A stretch of 64,000 nucleotides of DNA, from positions 62,001 through 126,000 of the forward strand of contig CAOYZS010000002.1 in assembly GCA_948567375.1 (NCBI GenBank), given 5' to 3'. The notes under the pieces are model-generated. The model made no database searches. It had not been told where the DNA came from and saw only the letters and a program-made list of their open reading frames with translations. This stretch comes from Lunularia cruciata (taxonomy: Eukaryota; Streptophyta; Marchantiopsida; Lunulariales; Lunulariaceae). This document shows, in pieces, positions 53,451 to 64,000 of this stretch (position 1 is its first letter; each line of letters opens with the position of its first letter). A program made the position numbers and the translations under genes.

Positions 53451-54009
53451 ATTGCACTTCGAGAGGTGATCAAGGAGCAGTTTTTACTTCGCTTATGGCA
53501 GCAACCCGGTACCAAGATGGTGTTCTATCAGCAGTTTGTAAATCCTATGTTGGTGTATTGTGAGCAAGATTATCTCTTGGCTAGGATTTCTACTTCATTG
53601 AGACATGTTATCGCTCAATATAGAACTAGTTCTCATAGACTAGAAGTAGAACAAGGACGTTGGCAGCAGATAGAGCACTCCATGCGACTTTGCAAATTGT
53701 GTATTATGAGCAAAGTTGAGGATGAGCATCATGTGTTTGTTGATTGCCCTTGTTACATGCAGATTAGAGTTAGACATCAGATTACTTGCAGTGACTTCTC
53801 AACTCTCTTACAGGTTGAAGCTTTAGCATTAGGGAAGTACATGACAGAAGTTACTTTACATCGGACCAATTTGTTACAAATTGGTCCGATGCCCTAGGCC
53901 CTTGCCTAGGGTCACATTTCATGTGTTTTGTATTGTGTTTCCAGCCTTTTGACTCTTTGGGTCTTTCGGGCTTTATATTTCATTGTTTCATTGTTTCATT
54001 GTTTCATTG
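53451..54009 (+). pseudogene. LINE ORF2 C-terminus with 8-nt tail (inverted copy)
   Basis: Sense version of 29231-29789: ORF2 residues ~923-1071, stop 53895-53897, 3'UTR, four TTTCATTG units. The zinc finger is kept. Coordinates of the pair sum to 83,240. Confidence 0.82.
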
Positions 54010-55900
54010 AACTACTTAAGTGGGGTGGTAGCCATCTGATTTCAGTACGCACTTCTCTCTTGAATGAGGCCATCAGGTGTGGCTTTTCTGAAAGATGGTG
54101 CTTCAAGAAGGTAGTTCCTATTCACAAGTCTGGTCAGAGAGATATTGCCACCAATTACCGTACCATTCTAGTGGGTAGTATCTTTGCCAAGTTGTACGGT
54201 CGAATTTTGGAGTCTAGGTTGAGTACTTGGGCTGAAAAGCACAAAATTCGAGCTAAGTGCCAAGCGGGTTTCAGATCAGGCTTTAGTACTTTGGATCATC
54301 TATTGGAACTCCATGTTTTGTGGTGGAAATCTAAAGGTGTTGGGAGAGCTCTCTATGATGCATTTATTGATTTTAGGAAGGCCTTTGATAAGGTGCTTAG
54401 GAAATCTCTAAGTGAGAGACTCACTCAAGTTGGTGTTTCAGCTGATCTGATTGGTGCTATCTCTAGACTCTATGAGAAGGTGGTTGTGAAACTTTCATCT
54501 TTGAGCTCTCAAGATATCCTTAGCACAATGGGTGTGATCCAAGGTTGCTCTCTATCTCCAACATTGTTTGGAATCTTCATCGATGATCTAGAGAGGGTGC
54601 TTATGGAAGCTGGAGCTACAGGTGTACAGGTTGGCTCCTTGATGATACATGCACTACTATATGCGGATGATGTAGTGCTCCTCTCTACCAATCCACAAAG
54701 TTTACAGAAGTTGTTGGATTCTCTTCTCTTGTTTTGCAATCAAACAAAGATGGAGGTGAACCTTGACAAGTCCAAGGTGATTGTGGTGGGTTCTAAAGGT
54801 GTCACACCTTTCTTTTTTGATGGACAGCAATTGGAGCAGGTTTCTTCTTACAAGTACTTGGGTCTTGAGTTTTCTCATGACTATAGTTGGTCCACTTGTA
54901 TGAAGATGAGAATCAATGCAGGCTTTAGAGCTTTGTATTCACTCATGAACCGCTCTAGACTTGCTCACCTTACCACATGGGAGTTGAAGAAGGTGCTGTT
55001 CAGATCTCTTGTGCAGCCGGTGGTTCTCTATGGTGCTCAGATTTGGGGTCCAGGTACTAAAACGACATGGTGGCAAAAGGTGGAGAAAGTTCAGAAATTG
55101 TTTTTGTGTGATGAACTTGGAGTGAGGCCTCAAACTCCTTATGTATTGTTGCTTGCTGAAACAAGGTTTTTACCGCTTGAGGCTGAAGCTTTGTTCTTGG
55201 CTCTCACATATGCCACTAAGGTGAGGTCCATGGAGCATGAGAGACTTCCCTACCAAGCTTTTTGTGCCACTCTATCTGTCGGTTGGTATACAGATCTGAT
55301 TGCATGGGCCACAAGGTGGAATGTTTCTGAGCAACATTGGAGATTGGAGCCTATTGCACTTCGAGAGGTGATCAAGGAGCAGTTTTTACTTTGCTTATGG
55401 CAGCAACCCGGTACCAAGATGGTGTTCTATCAGCAGTTTGTAAATCCTATGTTGGTGTATTGTGAGCAAGATTATCTCTTGGCTAGGATTTCTACTTCAT
55501 TGAGACATGTTATCGCTCAATATAGAACTAGTTCTCATAGACTAGAAGTAGAACAAGGACGTTGGCAGCAGATAGAGCACTCCATGCGACTTTGCAAATT
55601 GTGTATTATGAGCAAAGTTGAGGATGAGCATCATGTGTTTGTGGATTGCCCTTGTTACATGCAGATTAGAGTTAGACATCAGATTACTTGTAGTGACTTC
55701 TCAACTCTCTTACAGGTTGAAGCTTTAGCATTACGGAAGTACATGACAGAAGTTACTTTACATCGGACCAATTTGTTACAGATTGGTCCGATGCCCTAGG
55801 CCCTTGCCTAGGCTCACATTTCATATGTTTTGTATTGTGTTTCCAGCCTTTTGACTCTTTGGGTCTTTCGGGCTTTATATTTCATTGTTCATTGTTCATT
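54010..55900 (+). pseudogene. LINE ORF2 3' half, open frame (inverted copy)
   Basis: Sense version of 27340-29230: ORF2 residues ~476-1071 with RT and finger, stop 55797-55799, 3'UTR, 7-nt tail. Unlike its relatives it has Gln at 748 where they have TAG, and Asp for Val at 592 (LYDAFIDF), next to RT motif A. The frame extends upstream through the preceding tail and 3'UTR to 53928, giving 623 codons. EN is missing, so it cannot be autonomous. Confidence 0.83.
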
Positions 55901-55997
55901 GTACAACTTGGCAAAGACACTACAAACAAGTATGGTACGGTGGAGAAAGTTCAAAAATTGTTTTTGTGTGATGAACTTGGGGTGAGGACTCAAACTC
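55901..55997. other. Two small ORF2 scraps at an inversion breakpoint
   Basis: 55901-55939 is antisense YRTILV (as 27301-27339 inverted); 55940-55997 is sense EKVQKLFLCDELG. At CAAACTC/AAAGGCATGG the sequence switches to antisense ORF2. Confidence 0.72.
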
Positions 55998-56858
55998 AAA
56001 GGCATGGTCAATAGGTAATGTGGTTCTATTGAGGCAAGAAAGAAGGATGACACAAGATAAAGGTGCATGGTCAGATTCAGGTTGAGGATCTAAAACAACA
56101 AAATCTGAGACAATGTGTATATCACTGGGTGAGGTGAGCATATAATCTACAGTGCTGGATCCACCAGAAGCAAAGCATGTGCTCTTACAAGTTTCTGGAA
56201 ATTGAGAAAGGCCATTCAAGATCTTCAAGCTACAATTGGTACCAAAGCTCAAAAAGTGCTCACTCATGGAGTTGGATATGAGATCTTTGGAAGAGCGGGA
56301 CCAAGCACTAGAATGATCTATCAAGCTATGGAAAGGGTCATTCTCAAGGTCACTAAACTCAGGAATCTGAGAGGTTTGGATCCTAGCATTGAAATCACCA
56401 AGGATAAATACTGCACCTTTACTTTGAAATTCCAACACATCCTTTGTCAAGGAGTGGAAAGGCTGCATGGTGTTGAGAGATCCGCTTGAATAGATTGGTG
56501 ATGTCAATGGGGCAAAGTAACAAACAGCAAGGAAGCAAGGTGTAGCAACTCCTCCAATCCTCAGCCATTGGTATTGTCCACTTGAGTCTTGACCTATCAA
56601 AGAGATTGATTTTTCAAAACCAAATCTGACGTAAGTAGCAATACCTCCAAAGCCCCTTCCTCTGTGCTGCCTCCGATTGTTCCAAGTTGAACCAACAAGA
56701 ATGAAACCTTCAATGTCTTGAATGGTGTTTCCTTCATGTTCCCATGTCTCCACAAGATTGATCAGATCAGCATCATCCCACACAGGTTAAGCGCTTGAGT
56801 ACTTGGTATGTGTGAGACCATGAACATGCCAAAACAACACTCTAAGGGTCTGGAATTG
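55998..56858 (-). pseudogene. LINE ORF2 endonuclease remnant (O4)
   Basis: Residues ~281 to 1, not interrupted at the E0/E3 insertion point (GATCTATCAAGCTATGG intact at 56316 on). N5 reads His and Lys18 is TAA, as in O3. The last 18 or so codons before the break are foreign. Confidence 0.85.
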
Positions 56859-57498
56859 CTATGCGGTAGTTGACAACTTCCTTTGGGTGATCACAGCTCT
56901 ATTGTCTCTCAAGAATGCAACAAAACCTGCTTGTTGAGCCTCCTTCACTTTTGCTAATTCTCCCTTCTTTGCTTGCCATTGGAGAGGTGTGAGATCAGGG
57001 TCCAACCAAATACGCCGCCCCTTCAGTATAGCTTTGTTATCCATCACTGAATTCCTTTGAGTTTCTGAGCCAAACCTCACCAAAATGCTTCTTGGTTGTG
57101 CACCTTGTTGTCCCAATCTATATGCTTGCAAAATCTGAGGATCATGGACTCTCAAAGAATCAGCAATAAACTCACACACTATGGCCTTGGTGTCTTCCTT
57201 CTCAGTCTCTGGCAAACCTGAAATTCTCAAGTTCTTCATCCTGACCAATTGGTTCTCCTTCTCAACCTCATGCTCTTGCAAGCAAGAGATTTGAGCCACC
57301 TTAGTAGCTTCAGCATAAGACTTCATCTTCACTTCTAGTGTGTCCACAATCTGTTGGAGCCCTCCGCCTTGTGTAGCAATATCGTTGGCTTGTGCTCCCA
57401 AGGAAGCAACTTTCTCGGTAGCATCAACCATCCCCTTGGTTGATGTTAACAGAGAATAAAACTCTTCTTGAGGTCTTGAATCTCTTGGTTGACTAGGT
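56859..57498 (-). pseudogene. LINE ORF1 remnant (O4)
   Basis: Same as 6858-7497 at +50,001, including the 1-bp loss and the inverted join at CTAGGTT. Confidence 0.82.
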
Positions 57499-59199
57499 TT
57501 GAGCACTTGGGCTGAAAAGCACAAGATTCGAGCTAAGTGCCAAGCTGGTTTCTGATTAGGCCTTAGTACTTTGGACCACCTATTAGTATTTCATGTTTTG
57601 TGGTGGAAGTCCAAGGGTGTTGGGAGAGCTCTCTATGTTGCCTTTATTGATTTCAAGAAGGCCTTTGATAAGGTGCTGAGGAAATCTCTAAGTGAGAGAC
57701 TCATTGAAGTGGGTGTTTCAGCTGATCTGATTGGTGCTATCTCAAGACTCAGAGAAAGTGATTGTGAAACTTTCATCTTTGAGCTCTCAAGATGTCCTTA
57801 GCACAATGGGTGTGATCCAAGGCTGCTCTCTATCTCCAACTCTGTTTGGAATCTTCATCGATGATCGAGAGAGTCTACTCATGGAAGCTGGAGCTACAGG
57901 TGTACAGGTTGGCTCTTTGACGATACATGCACTCCTTTATGCAGATGATGTAGTGCTTCTCTCCACAAATCCACAAAGTTTACAGAGCTGTTGGATTCTC
58001 TACTTTGCTTTTGCAATCAAACAAAGATGGACGTGAACCTTGACAAGTCCAAGGTGATTGTGGTGGGTTCTAAAGGTGTCACACCTTTCTTTTTTGATGG
58101 ACAGCAATTGGAGCAGGTTTCTTCTTATAAGTACTTGGGCCTTGAGTTTTCTCATGACTATAGTTGGTCCACTTGTGTGAAGATGAGAATCAATGCAGGC
58201 TTTAGAGCTTTGTATTCACTCATGAACCGCTCTAGACTTGCCCACCTTACCACATGGGAGTTGAAGAAGGTGTTGTTCAGATCTCTTGTGCAGCCGGTGG
58301 TTCTCTATGGTGCTCAGATTTGGGATCCAGGTACTAAGAAGACATGGTGGCAAAAGGTGGAGAAAGTTCAGAAATTGTTTTTGTGTGATGAACTTGGGGT
58401 GAGGACTCAAATTCCTTATGTATTGTTGCTTGCTGAAACTGGGTTTTTGCCACTTGAGGCTGAAGCTTTGTTTTAAACTATCACATATGCCACTAAGGTG
58501 AGGTCCATGGAGCATGAGAGACTTCCCTACCAAGCTTTTTGTGCCACTCTATCTGTCGGTTGGTATACAGATCTGATTGCATGGGCCACAAGGTGGAATG
58601 TTTGTGAGCGACATTGGAGGTTGGAGTCTATTGCACTTCGAGAGGTGATCAAGGAGCAATCCTTACTTCGATTATGGCAGCAACCCGGTACCAAGATGGT
58701 GTTCTATCAACAGTTTGTAAATCCTATGTTGGTGTATTGTGAGCAAGATTATCTATTGGCTAGGATTTCTACTTCACTTAGACATGTTATTCAGAAAACA
58801 TGTTATTGCTCAATATAGAACTAGTTCTCATAGACTAGAAGTAGAACAAGGACGTTGGCAGCAGATAGAGCACTCCATGCGACTTTGCAAATTGTGTACT
58901 ATGAGCAAAATTGAGGATGAGCATCATGTGTTGATTGTTTGCCCTTGTTACATGCAGATTAGAGTTAGACATCATATGACTTGTAGTGATTTCTCAACTC
59001 TCTTACAGGTTGAAGCTTTAGCGTTAGGGAAGTACATGACAGAGGTTAGTTTACATCGGACCAATTTGTTACAGATTGGTCAGATGCCCTAGGCCCTTGC
59101 ATAGGCTCACATTTCATGTGTTTTGTATTGTGTTTCCAGCCTTTTGACTCTTTGGGTCTTTCCGGCTTTATATTTCATTGTTCATTGTTCATTGTTCAT
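57499..59199 (+). pseudogene. Decayed LINE ORF2 3' half, second copy
   Basis: Same as 7498-9198 at +50,001, with the same stops, frameshifts and 7-nt tail. Confidence 0.84.
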
Positions 59200-60381
59200 A
59201 GTCACAAAGCTCATTCAGGTCTAGCGATGGAGATGCAGATTAGAGTTAGACATCAAATTACTTGTAGTGATTTCTCAACTCTCTTACAGGTTGAAGCTTT
59301 AGCATTAGGGAAGTACATGACAAAGGTTAGTTTACATCGGACCAATTTGTTACAAATTGGTCAGATGCCCTAGGCCCTTGCCTAGGCTCACATTTCATGT
59401 GTTTTGTATTGTATTTCCAGCCTTTTGACTCTTTGGGTCTTTTGGGCTTTATATTTCATTGTTCATTGTTCATTGGAGATCTGATGGTTACCTTCTTCCA
59501 AAAAGCCTTGGAATTGCTAGTCAATTCAATGCTCAACTCAACCCCCTTGAGTCTCAAAAATGCTCACTTTTTGCACTTCACCAACTTTCTGTATGAAACA
59601 AAGGCCTGATTTTGTGCAATCTGATCAAGAGACCTATCCATAGCTTTGATCCTTGCCATTTTGCAATCAGCATCATACCACCTATTGCAAGGGAGACCAA
59701 GTCTCTTTCTGTGGGAGCCTCTTGGAAAGAAAGTAGTTGATGTAGATTGAAGAAGTTCAACCAATTGATCACTACGTTGTTGAAAATCAGAACTCCACTC
59801 CATAGAACCCAATTTCTCTTGGATAGCTTGTTGGTACAAGTCTCTCTTGTGAAAATCTAGACGAAGTTTGCCTCTAAAGGCATGGTCAGTAAGTAATGTG
59901 GTTCTATTGAGGCAAGGAAGAAGGATGGTAGAAGATAGAGGTGCATGGTCTGATTCTGGTTGAGGATCTAAAACAAAAAAATCTGAGACAAGATGGATAT
60001 CATTAGCTGAAGTGAGCATATAATCTATAGTGCTTGATCCACCTGAGGCAAAGCATGTGCTTTTACAAGTTTCTGGAAATTGAGAAAGGCCATTCAAGAT
60101 CTTCAAGCTACAATTGGCACCAAAGCTCAAAAAGTGCTCACTCATGGAGTTGGAAATAGGATCTTTGGAAGAGCGTGACCAAGCACTAGAATGGTCTATC
60201 AAGCTGTGGAAAGGATCATTCTCAAGGTCACTCAAGTCAGGGATCTGAGAGGCTTGGATCCTAGCATTGAAATCACCAAAAACAAGTATTGCACCTTTAC
60301 TTTGAAACTCTAACACATCCTTTGTCAAGGAATGGAAAGGCTGCATGCTGTTGAGAACTCCACTTGAATAGATTGGTGATG
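59200..60381 (-). pseudogene. LINE ORF2 EN-linker fragment, second copy
   Basis: Same as 9199-10380 at +50,001, split by the 240-bp insertion, and joined head to head with sense RT sequence at 60381. Confidence 0.82.
59236..59475 (+). mobile_element. 240-bp 5'-truncated LINE, second copy
   Basis: Same insertion as 9235-9474, carried along by the block duplication. Confidence 0.87.
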
Positions 60382-61896
60382 GTTGAGTACTTGGGCTGAA
60401 AAGCACAAAATTTGAGCTAAGTGCCAAGCGGGTTTCAGATCAGGCTTTAGTACTTTGGATCATCTATTGGTACTCCATGTTTTGTGGTGGAAATCTAAAG
60501 GTGTTGGGAGAGCTCTCTATGTTGCATTTATTGATTTCAGGAAGGCCTTTGATAAGGTGCTTAGGAAATCTCTAAGTGAGAGACTCACTCAAATTGGTGT
60601 TTCAGTTGATCTGATGGGTGCTATCTCTAGACTCTATGAGAAGGTGGTTGTGAAACTTTCATCTTTGAGCTCTCAAGATATCCTTAGCACAATGGGTGTG
60701 ATCCAAGGTTGCTCTCTGTCTCCAACATTGTTTGGAATCTTCATTGATGATCTAGAGAGGGTGCTTATGGAAGCTGGAGCTACAGGTGTACAGGTTGGCT
60801 CTTTGATGATACATGCACTACTATATGCGGATGATGTAGTGCTCCTCTCTACCAACCCACAAAGTTTAAAAAAGTTGTTGGATTCTCTTCTCTTGTTTTG
60901 CAATCAAACAAAGATGGAGGTGAACCTTGACAAGTCCAAGGTGATTGTGGTGGGTTCTAAAGGTGTCACACCTTTCTTTTTTGATGGACAGCAATTGGAG
61001 CAGGTTTCTTCTTACAAGTACTTGGGTCTTGAGTTTTCTCATGACTATAGTTGGTCCACTTGTGTGAAGATGAGAATCAATGCAGGCTTTAGAGCTTTGT
61101 ATTCACTCATGAACCGCTCTAGACTTGCTCACCTTACCACATGGGAGTTGAAGAAGGTGTTGTTCAGATCTCTTGTGCAGCCGGTGGTTCCCTATGGTGC
61201 TCAGATTTGGGATCCAGGTACTAAGAAGACATGGTGGCAAAAGGTGGAGAAAGTTCAGAAATTGTTTTTGTGTGATGAACTTGTGGTGAGGACTCAAACT
61301 CCTTATGTATTGTTGCTTGCTGAAACAGGGTTTTTACCGCTTGAGGCTGAAGCTTTGTTCTTGGCTCTAACATATGCCACTAGGTGAGGTCCATGGAGCA
61401 TGAGAGACTTCCCTAACAAGCTTTATGTGCCACTCTATCTATTGGTTGGTATACAGATCTGATTGCATGGGCCACAAGGTGGAATGTTTCTGAGCGACAT
61501 TGGAGATTGGAGCCTATTGCACTTTGAGAGGTGATCAAGGAGCAGTTCTTACTCCGCTTATGGCAGCAACTCGGTACCAAGATGGTGTTCTATCAGCAGT
61601 TTGTAAATCCTATGTTGGTGTATTGTGAGCAAGATTATCTCTTGGCTAGGATTTCTACTTCATTGAGACATGTTATCGCTCAATATAGAACTAGTTCTCA
61701 TAGACTAGAAGTAGAACAAGGACGTTGGCAGCAGATAGAGCACTCCATGCGACTTTGCAAATTGTGTATTATGAGCAAAGTTGAGGATGAGCATCATGTG
61801 TTTGTTGATTGCCCTTGTTACATGCAGATTAGAGTTAGACATCAGATTACTTGCAGTGACTTCTCAACTCTCTTACAGGTTGAAGCTTTAGCATTA
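60382..61896 (+). pseudogene. LINE ORF2 RT half, second copy
   Basis: Same as 10381-11895, including the frameshift at ACTAGGTGAGG and the missing 3' end. Confidence 0.82.
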
Positions 61897-62291
61897 CCGG
61901 GTTGGGAGTGGAGTTTCGAAAGTTTGAGAAGAGAGGAGTCCCGAAAGTTTGAGAAGCCATATCTCCCTACATACATGTCCAAACGTTGCGGTTTTGGTCT
62001 CGTTCGAAGCGCCTTGCCAAGACCTTTCCATAGCCACCAAGATTGTGTCATTCTGAGCTTTGAGCGAAACGTTATGAGTGATTGAAATTTCTGACACAGG
62101 AGCTAGACTTGAGAGTTCGAATCTTCATCATATGGTGTCCAAATGGAGTGATTTTTGTGGCATTAGAAGCGCCTTTGGAAGCTCTTTCGATTGATACTAC
62201 GCTGGCTTGCAGAGCACATACACAAAGAAAGTTATGAAGATTCGAATTCTGCCATCTCTCGGAGATTTTAGTGTTTGAGCTCAATTTTCAA
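61897..62291 (+). other. Subfamily B 5'UTR fragment, second copy
   Basis: Same as 11896-12290: 25-bp tandem pair and two unit cores 160 bp apart. Confidence 0.74.
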
Positions 62292-64000
62292 TGTGGCCCA
62301 TGCAATCAGATCTGTATACCAACCGACAGATAGAGTGGCACAAAAAGCTTGGTAGGGAAGTCTCTCATGCTCCATGGACCTCACCTTAGTGGCATATGTG
62401 ATAGCTAAAAACAAAGCTTCAGCCTCAAGAGGTAAAAATCCTGTTTCAGCAAGCAAGAATACATAAGGAGTTTGAGTCCTCACCCCAAGTTCATCACACA
62501 AAAACAATTTCTGAACTTTCTCCACCTTTTGCCACCATGTCTTCTTAGTACCTGGACCCCAAATCTGAGCACCATACAGAACCACCGGCTGCACAAGAGA
62601 TCTGAACAGCACCTTCTTCAACTCCCATGTGGTGAGGTGAGCAAGTCTACTGCGGTTCATGAGTGAATACAAAGCTCTAAAGCCTGCATTGATTCTCATC
62701 TTCACACAAGTAGACCAACTATAGTCATGAGAAAACTCAAGGCCCAAGTACTTATAAGAAGAAACTTGCTCCAATTGCTGTCCATCAAAAAAGAAAGGTG
62801 TGACACCTTTAGAACCCACCACAATGACCTTGGACTTGTCAAGGTTCACCTCCATCTTTGTTTGATTGCAAAAGCAGAGTAGAGAATCCAACAGCTTCTG
62901 TAAACTCTGTGGATTTGTGGAGAGAAGCACTACATCATCTGCATAAAAGAGTGCATGTATCATCAAAGAGCCAACCTGTACACCTGTAGCTCCAGCTTCC
63001 ATGAGTAGACTCTCTAGATCATCGATGAAGATTCCGAACAGAGTTGGAGACAGAGAGCAGCCTTGGATCACACCCATTGTGCTAAGGACATCTTGAGAGC
63101 TCAAAGATGAAAGTTTCACAATCACTTTCTCATAGAGTCTAGAGATAGCACCAATCAGATCAGCTGAAACACCCACTTCAATGAGTCTCTCACTTAGAGA
63201 TTTCCTCAGCACCTTATCAAAGGCCTTCCTGAAATCAATAAAGGCAACATAGAGAGCTCTTCCAACCCCCTTGGATTTGCACCACAAAACATGAAGTACC
63301 AATAGGTGGTCCAAAGTACTAAAGCCTAATCTGAAACCAGCTTGGCACTTAGCTCGAATTTTGTGCTTTTCAGCCCAAGTGCTCAACCTTGACTCCAAAA
63401 TTCGACCATACAACTTGGCAAAGACACTACCAACAAGTATGGTACGGTAATTGGTGACAACATCTCTCTGGCCAGACTTGTGAATAGGAACTACCTTCTT
63501 GAAGCACCATCTATCCGGAAAGCCACACTTGATTGCCTCATTCAAATGAGAAGTGAGTATTGAAATCAGTTGGCTACCGCCCCACTTCAGAAGTTCAACA
63601 CATAGTCCATCAAGGTCTTCAGCCTTACCATTGGCCAACTTCTTCAATTGGTACTTGACATCAGCTTCAGAGATGGTGAGAGCAGATCCAAGGCAAGGTG
63701 CCATGCTTGGAGCATTTGGGAAAAAGTACAAATCCTTCACATAGTCACAAAGCTCATTCAGGTCCAGCGATGGAGATGGAGATCTGATGGTTACTTTCTT
63801 CCAGAAAGCCTTGGGATTGCTCCTCAATTCAGTGCTCAACTCAACTCCTTTGAGTCTTAGAAATGCCCGCTTTTTGCACTTCACCAACTTTCTGTATAAA
63901 ACAAAAGCTTGATTTTGTGCAATCTGATCAAGAGATCTATCCATAGCTTTGATCCTTGCCATTTTGCAATCAGCATCAAACCATCTATTGCAAGGGAGAC
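62292..64000 (-). pseudogene. Subfamily B ORF2, second copy, cut by window end
   Basis: Same as 12291-13999: ORF2 residues ~910 up to ~345, open, RT complete, finger missing. It continues past the window. Confidence 0.84.

Noticed and set aside
53928-54009. Frame MYCVSSLLTLWVF... ahead of an ORF2 half, resembling a signal peptide
   Set aside because: Hydrophobic run is translated 3'UTR and TTTCATTG tail of the preceding insertion; not a secretion signal.
1-64000. Bacterial or phage retroelement (group II intron, retron, DGR)
   Set aside because: APE endonuclease, coiled coil/RRM ORF1, tails, 5' truncations and nesting are those of eukaryotic LINEs; no intron RNA domains or maturase motifs.

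Overview
The window is nuclear DNA of a eukaryote and, as far as I can read it, consists almost entirely of one family of non-LTR retrotransposon (LINE): intact, truncated, inverted and nested. I see no host gene, tRNA, rRNA or CRISPR. The reverse transcriptase resembles LINEs I associate with streptophyte algae and seedless land plants (RT motifs FIDFRKAFDKV and YADD, C-terminal CCHC finger). The organism call is inference with low confidence.

The intact element, best seen on the + strand at 33749-39437, has these parts in order. (1) A ~1.5 kb 5'UTR built of degenerate ~180-bp units. (2) ORF1, 279 aa, a coiled coil followed by an RRM-like RNA-binding domain. (3) A single in-frame UAG followed by CAA UUC. 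(4) ORF2, about 1077 codons, with APE-type endonuclease (EN), RT and a CX2CX8HX5C finger. (5) A ~100-bp 3'UTR with stem-loops. (6) A tail of tandem TTTCATTG or TTCATTG units instead of poly(A). ORF1 and ORF2 share one frame, and ORF2 has no AUG before its catalytic EN residues, so stop-codon readthrough is the most economical reading. ORF2 residue numbers below count the Val codon of VLFWNVHG as 1.

Subfamily A copies: E0 (640-6320, -), E1 (21361-25942, -, 5'UTR truncated), E2 (33749-39437, +), E3 (47263-52902, -), and E1' (31695-33748 plus 39438-41971, -, split by E2). Subfamily B copies (15784-18756, +; 12291-15517, -; 62292-64000, -) have a different 5'UTR with the same 180-bp rhythm. Older decayed copies (called O: O1 25943-31696, O2 41972-47262, O3 1-639 plus 6321-7497, O4 55998-57498) are the landing sites for the younger ones.

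Layout: 1-7497, O3 interrupted by E0. 7498-12290, decayed + and - fragments with inverted joins. 12291-19119, B elements head to head. 19120-21360, chimeric ORF2 pieces. 21361-31696, E1 and O1. 31695-41971, E1' carrying E2. 41972-47262, O2. 47263-52902, E3. 52903-55997, an inverted copy of part of O1. 55998-64000, a repeat of 6321-13999.

Large near-identical duplications overlie this: 1-6279 = 46624-52902; 6321-13999 = 56322-64000; 23416-31234 = 39445-47263 (a 16,029-bp direct offset); and 27243-29789 inverted at 53451-55997. They point to very recent recombination between LINE copies, or to an assembly problem. Several intact, nearly identical copies suggest the family is, or was until recently, active.
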